Source: Streptomyces canus
GTDB taxonomy: Bacteria > Actinomycetota > Actinomycetes > Streptomycetales > Streptomycetaceae
Reading direction: 5' to 3'
Length of the DNA stretch: 64,000 bases
Assembly: GCF_041435015.1 (NCBI RefSeq)
Contig: NZ_CP107990.1
Span: 48,509 to 112,508 of the forward strand
Shown: positions 59,337-64,000 of the stretch, piece by piece
How positions within the stretch are numbered: position 1 is the stretch's first letter
How the letters are laid out: every line of letters starts with the position of its first letter
Notes under the pieces: generated by a model
What the model was told of the DNA's origin: nothing
Databases searched by the model: none
The model's input: the letters and a program-made list of their open reading frames with translations, nothing else
Translations under genes and position numbers: made by a program

Positions 59337-60251
59337 TCAGGGGAGGAACGCCATCAGCTGCTTGTGCGTCAGGGGCGAGAGGACGATCGGGATGTACAGG
59401 GCCGCGGTGAGGAGGATGAGGCTCGACTTGTCCTTGAACACTTTGACCAGACCGCGCAGGCCCTCCCGACGGCGCCGGGACTTCAAGGCGCCCTGCCGCT
59501 CACGCTGGCGCATCTGCGATATGCGGATGCGGGTCACGGTGAAGTGCCACATCACCATGCGCTCCTCCTCCATCCCGCACGCGGACAAGAAGATGTGCAG
59601 CCACTCCGTGGTGGGCAGCGTGTTGCCGCTCAAGACCTGCGTGAAGGTGGAGTCGGAGATCATGTAGTGCCTGCGGCTGCGCTCCTCCAACTCCTTCAGC
59701 GAGAGCTTCTTGTCGTTGACGAGCTCGTTCATCAACTCGATGACGTCCTCGGGAGTCGTGCACAGCGCCAGGGCGGTGTGCATGTGGTCGCCGGAGGTGA
59801 CGGACGTGACCCGCTTGTCCCTGCGTTCGAACGCGCGGGCCTGCTGGACCAGGGCCAGCAGGCCCTCCGGCTGTACCGGCACTGGTTGTGGGGCGGGCGG
59901 ATCAGGTCGGCGACGGCGTGTGACCAGCGTGAGGCGGGGGATCGGCGTCTCGCCGGTGTCCTCGGAGCTGGTGGTCCCCCTGGTGTCGCGGAGGGCAGCG
60001 CGGTGGGCGCGCTTCCAGCGCTCCAGGTCGCCCTCGTATCCGCAGCCCTGGACGAAGGCCTGGACGAGGTCCCAGGAGGGCACCTTCTTGCCGTTGGTGG
60101 CCTGAGAGACGGAGGTGGGCGAGTAGTTGATCTTCTTGGCCAGCTCACTGATGGTCAGCCCGCTGTCCTGGCGGAGACTGCGCATGTCCAGGACCAGTGA
60201 CCGGTGGGACATGGCGATGTCGATCGGGATCTCCTTTTCAGGCCGCGCCAT
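59337..60251 (-). CDS. XRE regulator with C-terminal membrane segment
   Basis: The 304-aa protein starts at ATG 60249-60251 after AAGGAGAACGGTC. It has an XRE HTH (LRQDSGLTISELAKKINYSP, TSVSQATNGKKVPSWDLVQA). A second helix-turn-helix-like repeat sits at about 175-225 (LSLKELEERSRRHYMISDST, FTQVLSGNTLPTTEWLHIFL). A basic stretch (RQGALKSRRRREGLRG) and one membrane helix (SSLILLTAALYIPIVL) end it. Duplicated XRE-like domains on a membrane anchor are unusual. It overlaps the upstream gene by 14 bp, so the two are co-expressed. Confidence 0.72.
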   Translation of the reverse strand: MARPEKEIPIDIAMSHRSLVLDMRSLRQDSGLTISELAKKINYSPTSVSQATNGKKVPSWDLVQAFVQGCGYEGDLERWKRAHRAALRDTRGTTSSEDTGETPIPRLTLVTRRRRPDPPAPQPVPVQPEGLLALVQQARAFERRDKRVTSVTSGDHMHTALALCTTPEDVIELMNELVNDKKLSLKELEERSRRHYMISDSTFTQVLSGNTLPTTEWLHIFLSACGMEEERMVMWHFTVTRIRISQMRQRERQGALKSRRRREGLRGLVKVFKDKSSLILLTAALYIPIVLSPLTHKQLMAFLP

Positions 60252-60735
60252 GACCGTTCTCCTTCCGCCCGTTGTGCCGACACCGCTCGATGCGCCGTTG
60301 GGCGGCACGGGCGAGCTTCCGGTGCCGGGGGTGCTTGATCCGGGGCGCCTCGGCTCCGCCGTCGCTGGCCGCCGTGTCCGAGGCGGCCGGCGTGTCACCG
60401 GAACCCGGCGAGGCGGTGGAGGGCGGGGGCGTCACCGCGTCCGTGTCCGCCGTGTCCAAGCCGGTGCCCGGAGCGTTGGCAATGTCGGAGACCACCCCGT
60501 CCGACTCGTCTACGTCGGTCTCGATGGCGTCCGTGTCCTTGGGAGACCTGTCATTCTCACCCGGCGTCAGGCGGAAGGCCTGGTACAGGAGGTTGCCGAC
60601 AGCGCCGCTGACCACGGCGCCGAACTGGGCAGAGTGCTGCGGGTCCAGGCCGTAGTGAGAGGCCGCCAGACCGGCGATACCCCCCGCCGTGCTGGAGAGC
60701 GCGGCGGCAACGGCCGCACGCTTCTTCGTGCTCAT
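60238..60735 (-). CDS. Small membrane protein with acidic tail (165 aa)
   Basis: ATG 60733-60735 opens MSTKKRAAVAAALSSTAGGI, AGLAASHYGLDPQHSAQFGA and VVSGAVGNLLYQAFRL, a glycine-zipper-like hydrophobic N-terminal half. An acidic Asp/Thr/Pro-rich segment and a short basic end (RAAQRRIERCRHNGRKE) follow. Overlap with the XRE-membrane gene downstream suggests that they act together. The ribosome-binding site is weak. Confidence 0.55.
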   Translation of the reverse strand: MSTKKRAAVAAALSSTAGGIAGLAASHYGLDPQHSAQFGAVVSGAVGNLLYQAFRLTPGENDRSPKDTDAIETDVDESDGVVSDIANAPGTGLDTADTDAVTPPPSTASPGSGDTPAASDTAASDGGAEAPRIKHPRHRKLARAAQRRIERCRHNGRKENGHGAA

Positions 60736-61475
60736 GTGCGTAGGTCCAATCTGTGCCCGGCCCTGACGGGCCGGGCACTCCTCAACTTCATGTTGGCGTG
60801 AGTGACTTGACTGCTCGGGGTCGCCGGCCCTGACGCCGTGTGACCTGGGGGCGCTGCATGACTGGGTGTCACGCGGCCTTACTGCGGCTCTCGTTGGTGC
60901 TGCGGACCGGGCTGCAACCCGTGACCACATGAGCGCCTGAGCACATTCTGCCCCAGCACATCGAGCCAGGGAGGGCGAGCGGAATCGGGCCGAACGGGGG
61001 ACAACGATGTCGGGACGGACGCCCCTCACACACTCGTTGAACAGGCAACATGTGACGTATGCAGGAACAAACCTCGGTCGGTCAGCGGCTGTCTGAGACG
61101 GTCAAGAACGATCGCGAGCCACAGGAGGGCAAGTTGGCGCCCGAGTGATAAGCCATCTGAGCGCTAAAGAACCCGCCCCGCGCGACAGGTGAACAATCCC
61201 CTGCCCGATTCCGTACAGAGGGAAGAGTCCAGGTCACAGATCCAAAAGACCTGGTCACAGGTTGTTCACATAGTTCAGAGCACCGTACAATGGCAGGGCA
61301 AAAACGGGCGTTTTGGCTCCACACACTCCCCCAGGCACGTCACCATGGGGGAACCGGCTGGCAGCGACCAGCCCCGTCCAAGGCTTCAACTCATTGGCGT
61401 GAGTGCACCCTTGGCTGCGCCCCCCGCTGCAACGGGGGGCCAGAGGCTCCGCTTCACACGAAGCGATGTACGAAA

Positions 61476-61501
61476 AGCGGCCCCTCCAGAGAGGGGCCGC
61501 T
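61476..61501. terminator. 11-bp hairpin terminator
   Basis: AGCGGCCCCTC (61476-61486) pairs with GAGGGGCCGCT (61491-61501) around a 4-nt loop. No supported gene ends beside it. Confidence 0.65.
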
Positions 61502-61688
61502 CATGTGAAGAACTCGATCACGCGTTCGTCCGCCCTTGTGTGCCTGTGTGACGGATCCCACTGATCACTTGTCGCGGCTGATGCATGAGTATCCGCGCTC
61601 TAGCGGCCAGCGAACCGTCAAAGAAACGCAAAAGGGGCAGGTAAGGGCAGCCTTGCCATTCTGCCGCGCCGGCCTGCACACCACGGAA

Positions 61689-61704
61689 TATGCATATATG
61701 CATA
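61689..61704. promoter_or_regulatory. AT-only-like palindrome TATGCATATATGCATA
   Basis: A perfect 16-bp palindrome made mostly of A and T stands out in GC-rich DNA. It could be a regulator-binding site. No gene start lies close by on either strand. Confidence 0.4.
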
Positions 61705-62213
61705 CCGATGCCGCTGTGACTTCCCACTCGAGAGTCCCCTATGGCGGCACGCGCCGCCGGCGCTGAAGGCACTCGCCCCCCTCCTCGGGGCCACGCCGTG
61801 CGAAGCAACCGTGCGGAATCCCGCATGCCCGCCGTCGCGTCGACGGCGCTCCTTGGAACCCGTCGCAGCGCAGTCCTGCCCGGGTGAAGTGAAGCGCGGC
61901 CGAAAGGGTGCTGCCATGACGTGGCCTCGCCCAGCTTCTGTATGAGGGCAACGGGAGCCTCTCAGGCATTCACGGCTAACCTGCGCGCGTCCCGTGGCGG
62001 TGCGCCCTCGCCACGAGAACGCCCCATCGCGCGCGGCACGGCCGCTGACTCCATGCGCCGGCGAACCGCCGAGCCATCGGCGCAACTGCGCAGATCTTCA
62101 GAAGCAACACAAGGGCGGCACAAGGGAGATGTAGGCGGTACCAGCCCATTGACGACACGTACGCGCTAGGAGACGGTGTTCCGATCAGGGACGGCGAGCG
62201 AAGGAGCCCGACC

Positions 62214-62660
62214 GTGGCCGGGTGGCAGTTCGCAACGTTCGGATCATGCGGAGGCGCGCTTGTAGAAGTGCTGTCGCTGCTCTACTGGGTAGGCCAATGG
62301 CAGGAGGCACGGCGTACAGCCAGTGGTCGCATCAAAAGGAACACTCCAGCCTGGAGCACCTACGTCGACTGGAAGGTCCACACCGCGCTCATCATTCTGC
62401 GTGGTGGACTAGGGGCTTGCGCGGCAGCTCTTTTCGGCGTTACCGGTCAGATCAGCGGGGCGTATGTTGCAGTCGCCCTCGGATTTGCCGCGCCTTCTGT
62501 CCTAGCCCAACTCGGGGGAATTCCTCAGATCGCTGCTGCTGTCAACCAGACGTCAACGGCAGATTCGACACGCTCGGACAATGCGACAACCGGACTGTCG
62601 GAGCATGCCGTGGACAGTACTGCCAAGCGAGGGGCGGACAGGACCGCTGATGAGCGCTGA
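62214..62660 (+). CDS. Membrane protein (148 aa), subtelomeric
   Basis: GTG 62214 follows GAAGGAGCCCGACC. The protein has an N-terminal helix (FGSCGGALVEVLSLLYWVGQW), a basic loop (RRTASGRIKRNTPAW), and two further helices (HTALIILRGGLGACAAALFG and GAYVAVALGFAAPSVLAQLGG), then a polar Ser/Thr/Asp-rich tail. The next gene begins within its last codons (11-bp overlap), so the two are coupled. No family is recognised. Confidence 0.62.
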   Translation: MAGWQFATFGSCGGALVEVLSLLYWVGQWQEARRTASGRIKRNTPAWSTYVDWKVHTALIILRGGLGACAAALFGVTGQISGAYVAVALGFAAPSVLAQLGGIPQIAAAVNQTSTADSTRSDNATTGLSEHAVDSTAKRGADRTADER

Positions 62661-63480
62661 CTCCCTGACCCGGCGCATCCTCACGGGTTTGGTGACACCA
62701 CCGATCGGACGCCCGTCGTCTGGACAACCCCCGAACACCAGCGGCTACAGCCTGCCGCGAAGGGTTCTCGCAGGTCTCATGGGCGTTAGCCTGCGCCCGA
62801 ATCCCGCAAGTGTCCAAGCACCTCTACAAGTGGCTCCTAACCAAGCTCTCGGCAGCGAGCATCGCTGGGAGGCCACTGGGTCCACATGGCGACGCAGCCA
62901 CCCTGAATACCGCCGGGAGAGAAGAAGTGGGAAATCATGGCTGAGCTGGAAAGCGTTGCTGTGGCTCTTACTGCGGTCATTGTTGGAAAGGTTGCTTATG
63001 ACACGTCGACGCCTAGAGGAAGAGCGATACCACCTGCAGCGTGCGGAGCTGCACGAGAAGCTGCACGAAAAGCTGCACCAGGAAGCGCTGCTTGATGCAG
63101 GGCGTCGCAGGCTCGAGCAGCTATACCGGGCCATCGATGACCCATCGCTCGCGGAAACCATGAGCCTCCTATATAACGTTTCACCAGAGAAGCGACGTCA
63201 GTTCCTCTTCATACAGGCCACGTACGAAAACATGGTCCTCGACGTCAGGACTGGCGTATTGACATGGGATGAGCTGATCGGGCGGCTGCGAATCTTCGCG
63301 CGGAACGCGGTAGTAGCTGAATACTGGGACCGTACAGCTGAGGAACGCAGGGCCCTGCCCCAAGACAGCCTCGAAGCACGTGTGGGACAGGAACTCGACG
63401 TCATGTTGGAGGAACTCGCGGACGACCCCGAAGAGTGGTGGATCACCGGCAGTAATCGCGGAGAAAATGGTTGGAGCTAG
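62650..63480 (+). CDS. DUF6082-like protein, last gene before the telomere
   Basis: The 276-aa protein starts at ATG 62650, overlapping the upstream gene. The N-terminal 90 residues are basic and Pro/Ser-rich, followed by a hydrophobic helix (WKALLWLLLRSLLERLLM) and a coiled coil (RRRLEEERYHLQRAELHEKL). The C-terminal part resembles DUF6082: MSLLYNVSPEKRRQFLFIQA, TYENMVLDVRTGVLTWDELI and RNAVVAEYWDRTAEERRALP. Members occur widely in Streptomyces, often near chromosome or plasmid ends, with no known role. Confidence 0.65.
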   Translation: MSADSLTRRILTGLVTPPIGRPSSGQPPNTSGYSLPRRVLAGLMGVSLRPNPASVQAPLQVAPNQALGSEHRWEATGSTWRRSHPEYRRERRSGKSWLSWKALLWLLLRSLLERLLMTRRRLEEERYHLQRAELHEKLHEKLHQEALLDAGRRRLEQLYRAIDDPSLAETMSLLYNVSPEKRRQFLFIQATYENMVLDVRTGVLTWDELIGRLRIFARNAVVAEYWDRTAEERRALPQDSLEARVGQELDVMLEELADDPEEWWITGSNRGENGWS

Positions 63481-63849
63481 TGAGGGGAGTAAAATCCGGT
63501 GCAAGGTGCGCAGCGGTAGGGGGTGTAAGCATCTAATCCCAGACTCTACACAGGCACGAATCATGATGCATCACCCGCATGCCAACTTCATCCAAGGGTG
63601 GGCGCATGACTCAATATCACCCACGAGCGACCGGTTGCCTTGTATGCTGGCAGCCCATTGGTGAACATGTTGGGACAGCCAGACGATGGGGGAGGTGTTC
63701 AGGGTGGAGCGCAGCGGAACCCGTCACTACAGCGAGGCCGACACCCCATCAGGTCGACGGTCCGTCACATCTATTGCCAGGCTGACAGTGGGGAATCTCA
63801 GTCCTTACGCAGTCCCGCACACGATGCAGCGCCCTTACTGCCAGCCTTA
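63481..63849. other. Subterminal non-coding region
   Basis: The 369 bases between the last gene and the telomeric palindromes hold no supported gene. They have lower GC content than the backbone and several short hyphenated repeats (for example GCATGCC and GATGCATC). This fits a subterminal region involved in end replication. Confidence 0.5.
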
Positions 63850-64000
63850 GGAATCCCGCTTGCGGGATTCCCCCAATTCGCGCTTGCGCGAATTGACACG
63901 CACTCAGAATTCCGCTTGCGGAATTCGATTCCCGCGCTTGCGCGGGAATCTGGCGGAGCGTCAGCGGAGCCGTTCCCTATGCAGCGCGCCAGCGCTGCAT
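63850..64000. other. Telomere of a linear replicon (packed palindromes)
   Basis: The window ends in six closely packed elements: 63850-63871 (stem GGAATCCCGC), 63874-63895 (CAATTCGCGC), 63907-63926 (GAATTCCGC), 63927-63950 (GATTCCCGCGC), each closed by TT; a GCGGAGC direct pair at 63953-63971; and the terminal palindrome 63979-64000 (ATGCAGCGC/GCGCTGCAT). Read inward from the end the loops are GCAAGC, like the GCA-loop hairpins of Streptomyces telomeres. The sequence is not the common CCCGCGGAGCGGG type. Position at the last base of the window suggests a natural replicon end. Confidence 0.85.

Larger units (their letters stand above)
60736..62213. other. 1.48-kb subtelomeric stretch without a convincing gene
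   Basis: Several open frames exist here, but none combines a ribosome-binding site with protein-like composition. Visible signals are a terminator hairpin (61476-61501), a 16-bp AT palindrome (61689-61704) and scattered short repeats. It may hold decayed genes or replication signals. Confidence 0.5.

Noticed and set aside
61255..61275. TTGTTCACA as a DnaA box and chromosomal-type origin
   Set aside because: Only one imperfect box is present; Streptomyces oriC needs many TTGTCCACA-like boxes.
61189..61551. Rightward 120-aa frame in the subtelomeric gap
   Set aside because: It runs through the 61476-61501 terminator hairpin and has low-quality composition without a ribosome-binding site.
1..64000. 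CRISPR array, tRNA or rRNA genes
   Set aside because: I looked for regular spacer-repeat units, cloverleaf-like stems with TTCGA loops and rRNA-like stretches and saw none; the regular repeats present are the TPR-coding units and the iterons.

Overview
The window is high-GC actinobacterial DNA that reads like the right arm of a large Streptomyces linear plasmid, or a plasmid-like chromosome arm. GTG starts, ATGA/GTGA gene overlaps, WhiB, DUF5999, RRQRL, DUF6247 and DUF6082-type proteins all point to Streptomyces. The last 151 bases (63850-64000) are a packed series of palindromes like the ends of linear Streptomyces replicons. A terminal-protein gene of the Tpg family lies 5.4 kb inward (58065-58622). 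The first bases are the 3' end of parA, followed by parB.

Region 1 (1-24 kb) is the plasmid backbone. parAB sits at the left, and parB carries two copies of a palindromic parS-like repeat inside its reading frame. Almost everything else reads leftward as one long gene array. From right to left it holds small zinc-binding and hypothetical proteins, a membrane protein and an FtsK/TraB-type DNA translocase, each next to dense GTGACGG repeats. Then comes a type IV secretion-like set: a cell-wall hydrolase, a small membrane protein, a VirB6-like protein, an SCO6880-like protein and a VirB4-like ATPase. Last is a tightly overlapping operon encoding a membrane diguanylate cyclase, an ASCH protein, a WhiB protein, an HNH protein, a DnaN sliding clamp and small proteins. 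A rightward STAND ATPase (XRE-NB-ARC-TPR) with a divergent small membrane protein is inserted in the middle (7.5-10.9 kb).

Region 2 (24-31 kb) is regulatory and replicative. It has a small GntR regulator with an operator, an XRE regulator with a palindromic operator, L-asparaginase plus a PPC/DUF296 protein, a stand-alone Tap-like HTH protein, and a probable replication protein whose gene holds five regularly spaced palindromic iterons followed by a polypyrimidine tract.

Region 3 (30-36 kb) is degenerate: truncated regulators, a RelE-like toxin remnant, an iteron-like repeat field, an intact DUF6247/RelE-like pair and a PIN remnant.

Region 4 (36-46 kb) carries membrane-anchored proteins of unknown role, a long HTH-coiled-coil-membrane protein, a protein with a possible PD-(D/E)XK fold, and a second copy of the STAND/small membrane protein module with the same intergenic operator.

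Region 5 (46-57 kb) is mobile and mosaic. It has a gene bracketed by inverted repeats, two inverted copies of one IS5-like element around a pentapeptide-repeat gene, an ISL3 fragment, broken duplicates of the 41.6 kb gene, a 1.7 kb element with 39-bp inverted termini carrying two winged-helix (RepL-like) genes, and a UvrD-like helicase-nuclease.

Region 6 (57-64 kb) is subtelomeric: a DUF3223 protein, tpg, an XRE-membrane protein pair, a 1.5 kb stretch without convincing genes, a membrane protein with a DUF6082-like partner, and the telomere.
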